The notes beneath the pieces are model-generated. The model was not told where the DNA came from, ran no database searches, and saw only the letters and a program-made list of their open reading frames with translations. Below, piece after piece: positions 1 to 8,297 of a stretch of DNA of 64,000 bases. The translations under genes and the position numbers were made by a program. The stretch's first letter is position 1. Every line of letters begins with the position of its first letter. Source of the DNA: Candidatus Iainarchaeum sp. (GTDB lineage Archaea > Iainarchaeota > Iainarchaeia > Iainarchaeales > VGJJ01); the NCBI GenBank assembly GCA_016699555.1, contig CP064981.1, forward strand, positions 868,001 through 932,000, in the 5' to 3' direction.

Positions 1-19
1 GCGGAAGAATGGGAGTGTG

Positions 20-640
20 TCATCGGCGACGCTCGAATATTACCACCCCATCAGGATTTAAGTGAATGATTTTGATCAATCCCTCTTTCGCTAAATGCTG
101 ATAGATTGAACTCGTAAAACTTGAACGAATGTAAGCGATACCTCCCACTTTTAATGCACGACAAATATTTTTTACCACTTCACCCGGCTCACGGGAGTAT
201 TCTAATAGGTGGATGGAAAAAACAAAATCAAAGCTTTTCTTATAACTTGGCCGTTCGGCTAACTGGATGCGTAGCTCATCAATGCCATTGGTTGACCGGG
301 GTCGCTTGAGCGATAAACCCACAGTTGTTATTTTTTCACCAAACAATTTTTTGAGTGTTTTTAGAAAAAAACCTTGCCCTGCGCCCATGTCAAGAACTGC
401 AATGTTTCCTTGCCTGTCAATCTGCTTCTTTAATGTAGTGAGCAAATCCTTTCGCCTCAGCCCTAAGGCCTCAGCATACCTTGAAACATTACGTTCCTCA
501 GGCCAGACTTTAGGATATTCGTTACGGCTACGTCGAGCAACGTCCGCAAGAAGTCGACGCCAATAATCACCTCGGTCGGCATCAGGGAAAACATGTTTTG
601 CCTTTCGCACGCGCCTAACCCGCTGTAATGATACCGGCAT
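20..640 (-). CDS. Class I SAM-dependent methyltransferase
   Basis: This 206-residue protein has a Rossmann-type SAM-binding signature, VLDMGAGQG, at residues 82-90. A post-motif segment FDFVFSIHLLEY follows near 138-149, then ALKVGGIAYIRS near 162-173, as in Methyltransf_11/25-type enzymes. The N-terminal 50 residues are basic and contain no recognisable domain. The gene starts 21 bases after the ProRS stop on the same strand, so it is probably read from the ProRS promoter. The substrate cannot be told from sequence; the translation context only hints at an RNA or protein target. Confidence 0.75.
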   Translation of the reverse strand: MPVSLQRVRRVRKAKHVFPDADRGDYWRRLLADVARRSRNEYPKVWPEERNVSRYAEALGLRRKDLLTTLKKQIDRQGNIAVLDMGAGQGFFLKTLKKLFGEKITTVGLSLKRPRSTNGIDELRIQLAERPSYKKSFDFVFSIHLLEYSREPGEVVKNICRALKVGGIAYIRSSFTSSIYQHLAKEGLIKIIHLNPDGVVIFERRR

Positions 641-661
641 GCGATAAAAATTATCAACTGA

Positions 662-2119
662 TTAATATGCCTTACTAAACAACGTTCGCCATTCAGCCTT
701 TTGATTGCAGTGCACGCAAGCGGCATTCGAGAGAGGCTTCTCTTCCATGGGAATGCAGCGGCTCGTCGCCGTTGTTTTTTCCTTGATCTCTTTTTCGCAT
801 TCCGGTCTGCCGCAGAAGGGCATTCGGATGAGTTTGCGTTGGTCTAATGCCTGCTCAAATTCTTTCCAAGTGGAAACATCATGGATGGATTGCTGCAAGA
901 AGTGTCGTGCCTTCTCGAGCATCGCGTGGTGCATGGCATCGAGTTCGGACTTGACTTCAGCGTGTAACTTCTGCAAGGGAACGAACTTCTTCTGCCCGGT
1001 GTCTCTTCGCACCAGCACGCATTGCTGTTGCGCCAAGTCTTTGGGGCCTAATTCCACGCGAATGGGAATCCCTTTCATCTCCCACTCGTTGAACTTCCAG
1101 CCCGGAGAGTAATTCTCGCGCGTGTCCAGCATGGCGCCGAATTCCTTCAGCTCTTCTTGCATGTGTTGCGCGGCCTTACTCACTTCTTCGCGGCTGGCAT
1201 CGAATAGGATGGGAACGATGACGACTTTGTTCTTGGCGACGCGTGGAGGTAACACGAGTCCCTTATCATCTCCGTGCACCATGACAACGGCCCCGATCAT
1301 GCGTGTGGAAATGCCCCAGCTCCCTTGGTGGACAAAGTGTTCCTGTCCATCGTCGCCTTGGAATTTCACATTGAAGGGTTTGGCGAAGTTCGTTCCGAGG
1401 TCGTGGGAGGTACCCATCTGCAGCGCTTTGCCATCGGGCATGAAACCTTCGATGGTGAATGTCTCATCCGCGCCCGCAAAGCGCTCGGCAATCGTTTTCC
1501 TTCCCGGAATTACAGGGACGGCCAGCAATTCTTCGGCTACTTTTTGGTATAGCTGTAGGAAGTGCTTGGCATCTTGCAAACATTCCTCATGCGAGGCATA
1601 CGCGCAATGCCCTTCCTGCCACAAGAATTCACGCGTGCGCAGGAATAATTTTGTCTGCTTGATTTCCCAGCGGATGATGTTGCACCACTGATTGATCTTC
1701 ATGGGCAAATCGCGATGCGAGCGGATCCAGCGCGAGAAAGTATCATACATGATGGTTTCGCTCGTCGGACGCAGCGCCACGCGTTCTTCTTTCTCGTCTT
1801 TCCTTTCAACCCATGCCACTTCGGCCTCGAATCCCTCGAAGTGTTCCTTTTCTTTGTGGAAGAAGGACTCGGGGATGAGCAAGGGGAAGTACGCATTCCT
1901 CACGCCGCTGGCTTCGATGAGGGGGTTGAAGAAATGCTGGATGCTTTCCCAGATGGAATATCCATGCGGGCGGATGATCATCATTCCATGGGTGGGAGCG
2001 TAATCGGCGAGCTCGGCTTTCAAGACGACTTGGTTGTACCACTCGCTCATGTCGTCCTGTTTCTTGACGGTAATCCCGTGCGTGAGCGGGGCTTTATCCT
2101 TGGGCTTTTCCGAGGCCAT
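662..2119 (-). CDS. proS: Prolyl-tRNA synthetase (archaeal/eukaryotic type)
   Basis: Class II aminoacyl-tRNA synthetase that charges tRNA-Pro. At 485 residues it has the compact archaeal/eukaryotic layout without the bacterial editing insertion. Visible landmarks are motif 1 around RPHGYSIWESIQ (residues 50-62), motif 2 with LRPTSETIMY and NIIRWE, motif 3 around GAVVMVHGDDKGLVLPP, an anticodon-binding region, and a C-terminal Cys-containing domain (CGRPEC, CVHC) ending in the Tyr typical of the archaeal form. A TATA box lies 24-31 bases upstream on the minus strand, so the mRNA is probably leaderless. Two tRNA-Pro genes occur in this window. Confidence 0.97.
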   Translation of the reverse strand: MASEKPKDKAPLTHGITVKKQDDMSEWYNQVVLKAELADYAPTHGMMIIRPHGYSIWESIQHFFNPLIEASGVRNAYFPLLIPESFFHKEKEHFEGFEAEVAWVERKDEKEERVALRPTSETIMYDTFSRWIRSHRDLPMKINQWCNIIRWEIKQTKLFLRTREFLWQEGHCAYASHEECLQDAKHFLQLYQKVAEELLAVPVIPGRKTIAERFAGADETFTIEGFMPDGKALQMGTSHDLGTNFAKPFNVKFQGDDGQEHFVHQGSWGISTRMIGAVVMVHGDDKGLVLPPRVAKNKVVIVPILFDASREEVSKAAQHMQEELKEFGAMLDTRENYSPGWKFNEWEMKGIPIRVELGPKDLAQQQCVLVRRDTGQKKFVPLQKLHAEVKSELDAMHHAMLEKARHFLQQSIHDVSTWKEFEQALDQRKLIRMPFCGRPECEKEIKEKTTATSRCIPMEEKPLSNAACVHCNQKAEWRTLFSKAY

Positions 2120-2142
2120 ATAGTGGAAGGGACGGGAAAGGG

Positions 2143-2150
2143 CTTTTATA
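2143..2150 (-). promoter_or_regulatory. TATA box of proS
   Basis: On the minus strand the sequence reads GATATAAAAG and lies 24-31 bases before the ProRS start codon. This is the spacing expected for an archaeal leaderless promoter, and no Shine-Dalgarno sequence intervenes. Confidence 0.6.
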
Positions 2151-2230
2151 TCCCTATTTTACGCCACCCAGCGATTATTTCATTAATTCACTAATATTAG
2201 TTAATAATTTCGTGGTGGGGTATATTCCAT

Positions 2231-2467
2231 ATGTTTGACGTTTTGGGACCCGGACTCATCGGGCCTTATTTCTTGCTGGAATTTGCCGTCCTGATGTATG
2301 TGCTCACGACGCTGCGCCCGGGCTTTCCCTACGTACGCCTCATCAGCGTCGGCATCGGAGCGTTCCTCGTCCTTTCTCTCGCCGATTTTCTCGGACCCGA
2401 TTGGTTGCATTACTTAATCGAGAACCTGTGGAGCTTCATTGGACAACGTGTGGGGCAGGTGTTCTGA
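2231..2467 (+). CDS. Small two-helix membrane protein, unknown function
   Basis: A 78-residue hydrophobic protein with predicted membrane segments near residues 9-27 and 36-56, followed by an amphipathic tail (HYLIENLWSFIGQRVGQVF). The start ATG sits 24-31 bases after an AT-rich TATA-like TTAATAAT at 2200-2207, consistent with a leaderless transcript. It is followed after 3 bases by a second membrane-protein gene, so the two form an operon. I do not recognise a family. Confidence 0.6.
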   Translation: MFDVLGPGLIGPYFLLEFAVLMYVLTTLRPGFPYVRLISVGIGAFLVLSLADFLGPDWLHYLIENLWSFIGQRVGQVF

Positions 2468-2470
2468 CAT

Positions 2471-2902
2471 ATGGTCTACAGCCTTGATTTCTTGCCCATC
2501 ATGCAAGTGATTGGACTACTGGTGAGCCTGTCCGTGCTCATCTTCATCCTCAACCTCAAACGCGACTTCAATTGGGTGTGGATGATATTCGTCGTATTGC
2601 CCATTTACTTACTCTTGCTCGAACTGCCCAAAGGAAGGGTCTTCGATCAATTCTTCAATGCCCCGTGGACGTTGCCATTCGCCGTCATCATCTCCCTGCT
2701 ATCGTTTCTCGCACTGGGATTCAAGTTCCCCGTGAAAGGACAAACCATCGTCTTACTGGCCATCACATTCTTCATCCTGCTGGGATTGCACGAAGGGTTA
2801 TGGGCTCACCTCATCGGAGTGGCATTCTACCTCTTATTCTCCATCACCTTCATCAAGCTCAGCATCACCACGCTCAAGCACTGGTTCTCGGACGCCCCCT
2901 GA
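2471..2902 (+). CDS. Multi-span membrane protein, unknown function
   Basis: A 143-residue protein with about four to five hydrophobic helices (near residues 8-27, 34-52, 67-85, 92-110 and 116-134) and short polar connectors. It directly follows the 78-residue membrane protein and shares its transcript. The pair may form one membrane complex, but no motif points to a substrate. The reading frame ends about 80 bases before tRNA-Pro(GGG). Confidence 0.6.
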   Translation: MVYSLDFLPIMQVIGLLVSLSVLIFILNLKRDFNWVWMIFVVLPIYLLLLELPKGRVFDQFFNAPWTLPFAVIISLLSFLALGFKFPVKGQTIVLLAITFFILLGLHEGLWAHLIGVAFYLLFSITFIKLSITTLKHWFSDAP

Positions 2903-2982
2903 TCGACAGCGGCCTTATAAGCCTTTTTTGGGCACCTTCTAGTAGTAACCCCAACATTTGAGTGAAATAACAGCAAGTACCA

Positions 2983-3056
2983 GGGGTCGTAGTCTAGCCT
3001 GGTTAGGACTCCACCTTGGGGTGGTGGGAACCCCAGTTCAAATCTGGGCGACCTCA
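2983..3056 (+). tRNA. tRNA-Pro(GGG)
   Basis: The acceptor arms are GGGGTCG and CGACCTC. The anticodon stem CCACC/GGTGG holds the loop TTGGGGT, giving anticodon GGG. The T arm has the loop TTCAAAT, and the discriminator is A. No CCA is encoded and no intron is seen. A hairpin repeat starts 2 bases after the discriminator. Confidence 0.95.
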
Positions 3057-3058
3057 AT

Positions 3059-3107
3059 GTCCAATTTCGATTGGACCAACCGAGAACAGGTATTGCATTG
3101 CAATACC
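3059..3107 (+). repeat. Mosaic hairpin repeat, copy 1 (A and B stems)
   Basis: Stem A is GTCCAA/TTGGAC around TTTCGA (3059-3076). A spacer containing ACCGAGAAC follows, then stem B GGTATTGC/GCAATACC (3089-3107). The spacer recurs beside other hairpins in this window. The element begins immediately behind tRNA-Pro(GGG). Confidence 0.75.
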
Positions 3108-3176
3108 CGATATACCGCACGCTTCATTTTTTCTTTGACTGCACACTACTTTCTTTTTTAAAAAAAGAAAGGAGCG

Positions 3177-3185
3177 TTTATAAAG
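3177..3185 (+). promoter_or_regulatory. TATA box of the basic-protein gene at 3207
   Basis: TTTATAAAG lies 22-30 bases before the ATG at 3207, as for a leaderless archaeal gene. Just upstream is a CTTTC/GAAAG hairpin around an A/T tract (about 3150-3172). Confidence 0.55.
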
Positions 3186-3206
3186 CCTAAATTTTTCCTT
3201 GCAACT

Positions 3207-3713
3207 ATGGCAACCAAAAAGAAGTCTCGCGCACGCGCGAGCCGAAGCACAAAAACACGCACAGAGCGAACCACGCGCACACGCGTCCGCAAGCGCGCCA
3301 CTCGCCGAACCAAACGCACCACCACAACGCGAACGGTTGAACAAAAATTAGAACGATTGAAACCCGAGCACCGCGAACGATTCTATCGCGCAAAAAGAGC
3401 CTTACGCGCATTACGCCGCGCGGTGGTATTTCCAAAAGCCGTCATCCACGCTAAAGGAGATTTGCCTGAAATCCTGAAAGAGATTCCCGACCAAGCATTG
3501 ATTGAGCACTGGGAAGCGCTAGGGGAATTGAAGCAGCACGGGATTGAAGTGCGCCACACCAAAGCCGAATTTCCGCGCCCGCATCTGTTGCGCGAGATAG
3601 AATTGAATGCACCCGTCTCTACGCAAGCAAGGCATTTCGCTTCGCGCTATGGGCTCGTGATTAAGGAAAAGCGACATCCTATTATGAGTAGTTTGGAACG
3701 CATTTTTGGTTAG
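3207..3713 (+). CDS. Basic N-tailed protein, unknown function
   Basis: A 168-residue protein. Residues 1-50 are almost entirely Lys, Arg, Thr, Ser and Ala, which suggests a disordered nucleic-acid-binding tail. Residues 50-168 look globular and mostly helical (HRERFYRAKRALRALRRAVV, then IPDQALIEHWEALGELKQHG). The start is supported by a TATA box 22-30 bases upstream. I recognise no family. A ribosome- or DNA-associated role is a guess from composition alone. Confidence 0.6.
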   Translation: MATKKKSRARASRSTKTRTERTTRTRVRKRATRRTKRTTTTRTVEQKLERLKPEHRERFYRAKRALRALRRAVVFPKAVIHAKGDLPEILKEIPDQALIEHWEALGELKQHGIEVRHTKAEFPRPHLLREIELNAPVSTQARHFASRYGLVIKEKRHPIMSSLERIFG

Positions 3714-3860
3714 CGTTCCCACCACTCAGATTCCCATTTTTTCCCACACATGCTACTGCTGTCCACCTCCACACGAGAGATTGTTTTCTTTCCCCCTATG
3801 AATCTCTCCCAACCCCGCATCGCCATTGACTACTCCTCCAGCGCCGGAAAGGCTTTACCC

Positions 3861-3867
3861 TTATAAG
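3861..3867 (+). promoter_or_regulatory. TATA box of the DNA ligase gene
   Basis: TTATAAG lies 22-28 bases before the ligase ATG at 3889, which implies a leaderless mRNA. The 175-base gap upstream of the gene (3714-3888) holds no other clear feature. Confidence 0.6.
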
Positions 3868-3888
3868 TTTCCGAACAGTTGAATCCCT

Positions 3889-5736
3889 ATGCGCTTTGAG
3901 ATTGTAGCCACGGCGTTCGATGCCATCGAAAAGACCACGAAACGACTGGACATGACCACGCAGATGGCCGCGTTGTTGAAAGAAACGCCTGCGAGTGATG
4001 CGCGCATCGTCATCTATTTGACCCAAGGAAGGCTCGCTCCCCCGTATGAGAATATCGAAACGGGAATGGGGGAGAAGTTCGTCGTGCAAGCCATCGCGAA
4101 AGCCGCGGGCTATTCCAAGGAAGAAGTGGACAAGCGCTTCAAGAAAACGGGCGATTTGGGAGAGACGGCATTCGAGTTGTTGAGCAAAAAGAAACAGCAA
4201 GCCCTCGTGATGCAAACCCTTTCGGTGAAGAAGGTGCACGAGAACTTCATGAAACTGGCCAAGACCACCGGAGAAGGAACGCAGGACCTCAAGATCAAGC
4301 TCTTGGCGGAACTGCTCAATTTCTCCACTCCGACGGAAGCCAAGTTCATCATCCGCTTTGCGCTAGGCAGCCTGCGCTTGGGAGTAGGAGACCCCACGAT
4401 CATGGACTCGATGGCGCGCGTGCACTTAGAGGAATTCAAGAAAATGCACCCCGCAATAGTGAAAGCCATCCAAGAAGACAAGAAGCACGAGAAAAAAGAA
4501 GAAGAGGAATTGGAACGAAAGATCCAACTGAAATTACGCGAACAAATCGAAGCCAAGTACAACATCCACTCCGATTTAGGGCACATCGCGGAATTGCTCG
4601 CGGAAAAGGGACTGAAGGGATTGGATGCCATCGAAATGGAACCCGGCGTGCCGATACGACCCACGCTCGCGGAGCGACTGCCCTCCTCCGAGGAAATCGT
4701 CGAGAAGATAGGGAAATGCGCGGTGGAAGCAAAATATGACGGATTCAGGGTGCAGATCCACAAGCATGGAAAGAATGTCAGCATCTTCTCGCGCAACCAA
4801 GAGAACATGACGGACATGTTCCCTGAAATCGTTCTCGCTGCACAAGAACAATTGGACGCGGAAAAGTGCATCGTGGAAGGGGAAGCGCTGGCGTACAACG
4901 AGAAGCTGCAGGAGTTCTATCCCTTCCAGGTCACGATCCAGCGCAAGCGCAAGTACGATATCGACGAAAAAGCAAAAGAGTTGCCGCTCAAACTCTTCTT
5001 GTTCGATTGCCTGCTTATCGACAAGAAAAATTTGATGCCCCTCCCCTTCGAGGAAAGACGCGCGCACTTGAAGAAGCTGATCACGAGCGGGGACACGATC
5101 GAGATGACCAAGTCCATCATCACGGACAAACCCAAGGAAATCGACAAGTTCTTCAACGAAAATGTTTCTTCCGGATTAGAAGGCATCATGTGCAAGGACC
5201 TGAAAGCCCCCTACATCGCGGGCGGAAGGAAATACGCCTGGATCAAGTTCAAGCGCTCCTACAAGGGAGAGCTGCAGGACACGGTGGACTTGGCCATACT
5301 GGGCTACTTCAAAGGAAAAGGAAAACGCACCGAATTCGGACTAGGGGGGTTGCTGTGCGGGGTGTATGATGAGGACGCGGATGAGTTCAAGTCCATCTCC
5401 AAAATAGGAACCGGCTTTTCCGAGCAGATGCTCGCGGATTTAGATGCATTGCTCTCCAAGCACGTCGTCAAACACAAGCCCGTGCGCGTGGACAGCGAGT
5501 TCGAGCCCCAGATATGGGTGGAGCCCATTTATGTGATCGAGGTGCGCGCGGACGAAATAACGCAAAGTCCTATGCACACGGCGGGGAGGAATAAGGAAGG
5601 AGTGGGTTATGCCCTGCGCTTCCCCCGCATCCTCAAATTGCGCGAGGACAAGAAAGGGGATGAGTGCACCACCGTCAAGGAAATCATCACCATGTACGAA
5701 AACCAGAAAAAGGTCAAGATCGAGGATTCCCAATGA
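3889..5736 (+). CDS. lig: ATP-dependent DNA ligase
   Basis: Seals nicks in DNA during replication and repair using ATP. At 615 residues it matches archaeal LigI-type enzymes: an N-terminal DNA-binding domain (about 1-240), an adenylation domain with the nucleophile Lys282 in motif KYDG, motif III LFLFDCLLID, motif IV GLEGIMCKD, motif V YAWIKFKRSY, and a C-terminal OB fold ending in the motif VI region ALRFPRILKLREDK. The start is supported by the TATA box. The stop codon overlaps the start of the next membrane-protein gene (ATGA). Confidence 0.97.
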   Translation: MRFEIVATAFDAIEKTTKRLDMTTQMAALLKETPASDARIVIYLTQGRLAPPYENIETGMGEKFVVQAIAKAAGYSKEEVDKRFKKTGDLGETAFELLSKKKQQALVMQTLSVKKVHENFMKLAKTTGEGTQDLKIKLLAELLNFSTPTEAKFIIRFALGSLRLGVGDPTIMDSMARVHLEEFKKMHPAIVKAIQEDKKHEKKEEEELERKIQLKLREQIEAKYNIHSDLGHIAELLAEKGLKGLDAIEMEPGVPIRPTLAERLPSSEEIVEKIGKCAVEAKYDGFRVQIHKHGKNVSIFSRNQENMTDMFPEIVLAAQEQLDAEKCIVEGEALAYNEKLQEFYPFQVTIQRKRKYDIDEKAKELPLKLFLFDCLLIDKKNLMPLPFEERRAHLKKLITSGDTIEMTKSIITDKPKEIDKFFNENVSSGLEGIMCKDLKAPYIAGGRKYAWIKFKRSYKGELQDTVDLAILGYFKGKGKRTEFGLGGLLCGVYDEDADEFKSISKIGTGFSEQMLADLDALLSKHVVKHKPVRVDSEFEPQIWVEPIYVIEVRADEITQSPMHTAGRNKEGVGYALRFPRILKLREDKKGDECTTVKEIITMYENQKKVKIEDSQ

Positions 5737-5975
5737 AAGCCTTCACCATCCGCCTGCTCTCCCTACTCATCAACCTTTCGGTGTTCGGATTAGCGCTGGG
5801 AATGGTCATCCTCTTCGTGATTGCGTTGGACGAGTACGTGATCAATAACCGTCTCCTATTCTTGCGCTCCGGGGACTGGGATGGATTGATTACCGTCACG
5901 CTCCTCGGATTCGTCATCAGCTACGTCTTGAAGAAACTCCTCATCCTGCAATGGAAATGGAAAGTGGTACGATGA
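5733..5975 (+). CDS. Small two-helix membrane protein
   Basis: An 80-residue protein with two hydrophobic segments, about residues 6-32 and 46-66, and a basic C-terminus (KWKVVR). The start codon overlaps the ligase stop (ATGA at 5733-5736), and its own stop overlaps the start of the secreted protein at 5972. The three genes therefore look translationally coupled. No family is recognised; a link to ligase function is not implied by the overlap alone. Confidence 0.65.
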   Translation: MKAFTIRLLSLLINLSVFGLALGMVILFVIALDEYVINNRLLFLRSGDWDGLITVTLLGFVISYVLKKLLILQWKWKVVR

Positions 5976-6955
5976 ATGTATTCAAACTCCTCGTGACGGG
6001 ACTCATCGCCGTCGCATTCCTCTATATCGTCTTCACCACGATTGCACCGCTATTTGCGGACAAGACCCCACTGCAAGCCCATGTGGAACCGCTGCTCGTG
6101 AATGCGCAGGCCCGCCTTGGAGAAGCGCAAGTCCTTTCATTGAATCTCAAGAAAGACCAATCCCTGCGCGCGAGCAATTTTGATACGCCTTTGCGCAGCG
6201 TAGCGTTCGCGTGCAATTCCTCGAGTGAGTGCTGCCCCACGCCGACGAACTGCCCCAACGCCATCGTCGCATCTCCCACGAATCTCATCGTCAACGAAAG
6301 CGTCCGTGCAACTCTCAGCGTGCGCTGCGATCCCAAAATAGGACTGCAGGCGTGCAAAATATACGTTGGAAAAGTTCCTGCGCAGCTCGAGTGGAAAAGC
6401 ACCGATATCCCGACGCAATTGGATTTGAGCACCGGCTCCACAATCATCGCCAAGGGAAGCCTCTTGAATTCGGGCGAACTGGCAAGCGAGACCATTACGC
6501 TCACGCTCACCGTGAAAGAGAAGCGCTTCAGCGAGGGAAAAGAGCAAGTGGTAACGGTAACAGAAGCCGAACAGACATTACCTCCTATCCCTGCAGGAAA
6601 AAACACTGCCGTCGAGTTGCGCGTGGACATCACTGAAGCCGGGGAATACACGATCGAACTAATGGCACAGGGCGAGGATGCGGGCGCAGCAAAGAAAGAA
6701 GGCATCATCCACGTCACGGGATTTACTGCTTCCACGTGCCACGCTACCACTTCTTCGATTGGAGGTTTCTTGGACGAAGAAACCGGGATGTGCAGCAAGG
6801 AAAAGTTTTGCGAAGGATGCGATTTCGCCTTCGAGTGCCGCGACGCGTGGATCGCAAAAGGCGGTGTGACGGGAACAACGTATGATAGTACACGCGGGTC
6901 AAACACAGTGGTATATGCGATCTACTCCCCAACAGGAGAAGGGATTTGCCGCTAA
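5972..6955 (+). CDS. Membrane-anchored extracellular protein with Ig-like domain
   Basis: A 327-residue protein starting with one hydrophobic segment (residues 4-28) that would anchor it outside the cell. It has Cys clusters near 80-95 (CNSSSECC, CPTPTNC), a CARDB/Ig-like beta-rich stretch at about 145-245, and a Cys-rich C-terminal part (CATTS..., CSKEKFCEGCDFAFEC). The start ATG at 5972 overlaps the previous stop; an ATG 21 bases earlier is in frame but lies inside the neighbour. It may be a surface or adhesin-like protein, but no exact family is recognised. Confidence 0.6.
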   Translation: MNVFKLLVTGLIAVAFLYIVFTTIAPLFADKTPLQAHVEPLLVNAQARLGEAQVLSLNLKKDQSLRASNFDTPLRSVAFACNSSSECCPTPTNCPNAIVASPTNLIVNESVRATLSVRCDPKIGLQACKIYVGKVPAQLEWKSTDIPTQLDLSTGSTIIAKGSLLNSGELASETITLTLTVKEKRFSEGKEQVVTVTEAEQTLPPIPAGKNTAVELRVDITEAGEYTIELMAQGEDAGAAKKEGIIHVTGFTASTCHATTSSIGGFLDEETGMCSKEKFCEGCDFAFECRDAWIAKGGVTGTTYDSTRGSNTVVYAIYSPTGEGICR

Positions 6956-6981
6956 TGAAAATAGAACTATTTTTCGAGCGC

Positions 6982-7545
6982 TCATTCCACGAACTTCTGG
7001 ATGATGCGTTCATTCCTCACTTCGGGATGGAATTCCACTCCCACGATCTTTTTCTTGGCGTGTACCATCATCTCATTCGGGTTATGCGCGGAAGAAACGA
7101 GGGTCTTGAATCCCTTCGGGACGGAAATGAGATTCCCATGCAGCTCATACGCCGAAAAGACCTTGTTGAGATGAGCGGTAAGGGGGTGCGCGGCTTTCTT
7201 TTTGAGCTTCGTCCAGCCGATCATGGGCTTTTCCGCATGGGAAATCTTTCCGCCATAGAGCATGCCCAATAATTGGTGTCCGGCGCAAATCCCCAGCATG
7301 GGCGTGGAACAATCCTTGAGCCATTTGAGTTTGGGCACGCGTTTGACGAACCCATTGTCTTTGAGCTGGCACCCGGAAAAGATAATGGCATTCGCCGCAA
7401 GCACGTCCGCTTTCTTCAACTTGGAAATATGAATGGTCTTGCTCGGGGTATGGAGCGCTCGCTGGATGGGCCAGACGAACTCGCGCTTGGTAAGCAAGTC
7501 TTCATTCTGGCAGGAGTTGACAATGAGCACATAGGGTTGCGTCAT
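6982..7545 (-). CDS. Class I glutamine amidotransferase
   Basis: A 187-residue stand-alone GATase1 domain. The nucleophile is Cys87 in GICAGHQLLG and the His/Glu pair is His173/Glu175 in EFHPEV. Such subunits release ammonia from glutamine for a partner synthetase; the length and motifs resemble the GMP synthase A subunit. The usual SGG loop is replaced by SGCQ near residue 57. The start overlaps the stop of the Dph6-like gene (ATGA), so it may supply ammonia to that amidating enzyme, but this is inference. GuaA-type activity is the alternative. Confidence 0.8.
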   Translation of the reverse strand: MTQPYVLIVNSCQNEDLLTKREFVWPIQRALHTPSKTIHISKLKKADVLAANAIIFSGCQLKDNGFVKRVPKLKWLKDCSTPMLGICAGHQLLGMLYGGKISHAEKPMIGWTKLKKKAAHPLTAHLNKVFSAYELHGNLISVPKGFKTLVSSAHNPNEMMVHAKKKIVGVEFHPEVRNERIIQKFVE

Positions 7546-8297
7546 CGCTTCTTCCTCCGGGCTTTCATCGTAGGACGCTTGCGAGCAGGAATGATGTCCG
7601 TGGAAACGGATTTGGGCTTCGCAACTAATTGGGCTCTCATGATATGGCGCGTGCCTTGGAGGCCCTTCCATTCGTCCTTGAATTGTTGCACGCGAATTTT
7701 TTTCCAATAGAGCGGGGCATCCACCACATACGATTCATACTCTCCGCCCTCACCGATGGGAGAAATCCCATGGCTCCTTTCGAGCGCAATGAGCGCGTCC
7801 ACGTTTTCGCTCGTAATCGTCTTGCCTAACCACTTCTTATCCAATCCATGCGCTGCGACCGAAACGAGCATGATCTCAAATCCCTGCAGCAATAACTCAT
7901 GCCAGTGCGCGCTGGGCTTTGTTTGCCACAAGGGATTGAAGCAATACAACCCCAACTCATGCGCGATCGTCTGCATGCGCGTGGCTTGATAGATGCTATT
8001 CACCGCGCCCGTGACGATGCCTTGGATCCTTTGCGTCTTTTTGATGGTTTGGAGTGCTTGCTTGAGATCCATGTATTCTTGCGTTTTCTTTCCTGAGGTT
8101 TGCACCAACACCAGAGGGATTTCCATACTCTTGGCCTGCAACTCGGTCATGTGCATGTTGGGGACGTGGAAGAGGAAGGATTCCTTGTTGTGCGGCGCCA
8201 TCGAAAGCAAGCATGCAACCTCATGCCCGGCTTGCTTGGCCAAGTGGACGGCGTACGTGGAGTCCTTCCCTCCCGAAAAGAGAACGCAGAGGCGCAT
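7542..8297 (-). CDS. dph6: Diphthine-ammonia ligase family protein (Dph6-like)
   Basis: A 251-residue PP-loop ATPase. The N-terminal SGGKDS (residues 9-14) binds ATP, and the C-terminal region carries the family block GEGGEYESYVVDAPL with the preceding ISPIGE. Members amidate diphthine on elongation factor 2 in archaea and eukaryotes. It is followed with a 4-base overlap by a glutamine amidotransferase and overlaps by one base the upstream GGDEF gene, so all three are probably one transcript. Residues 225-251 form a basic Lys/Arg tail. Confidence 0.85.
   Translation of the reverse strand: MRLCVLFSGGKDSTYAVHLAKQAGHEVACLLSMAPHNKESFLFHVPNMHMTELQAKSMEIPLVLVQTSGKKTQEYMDLKQALQTIKKTQRIQGIVTGAVNSIYQATRMQTIAHELGLYCFNPLWQTKPSAHWHELLLQGFEIMLVSVAAHGLDKKWLGKTITSENVDALIALERSHGISPIGEGGEYESYVVDAPLYWKKIRVQQFKDEWKGLQGTRHIMRAQLVAKPKSVSTDIIPARKRPTMKARRKKR

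Noticed and set aside
4110..4898. 262-codon minus-strand frame inside DNA ligase
   Set aside because: Antisense shadow of ligase; Ser/Phe-rich and without domains.
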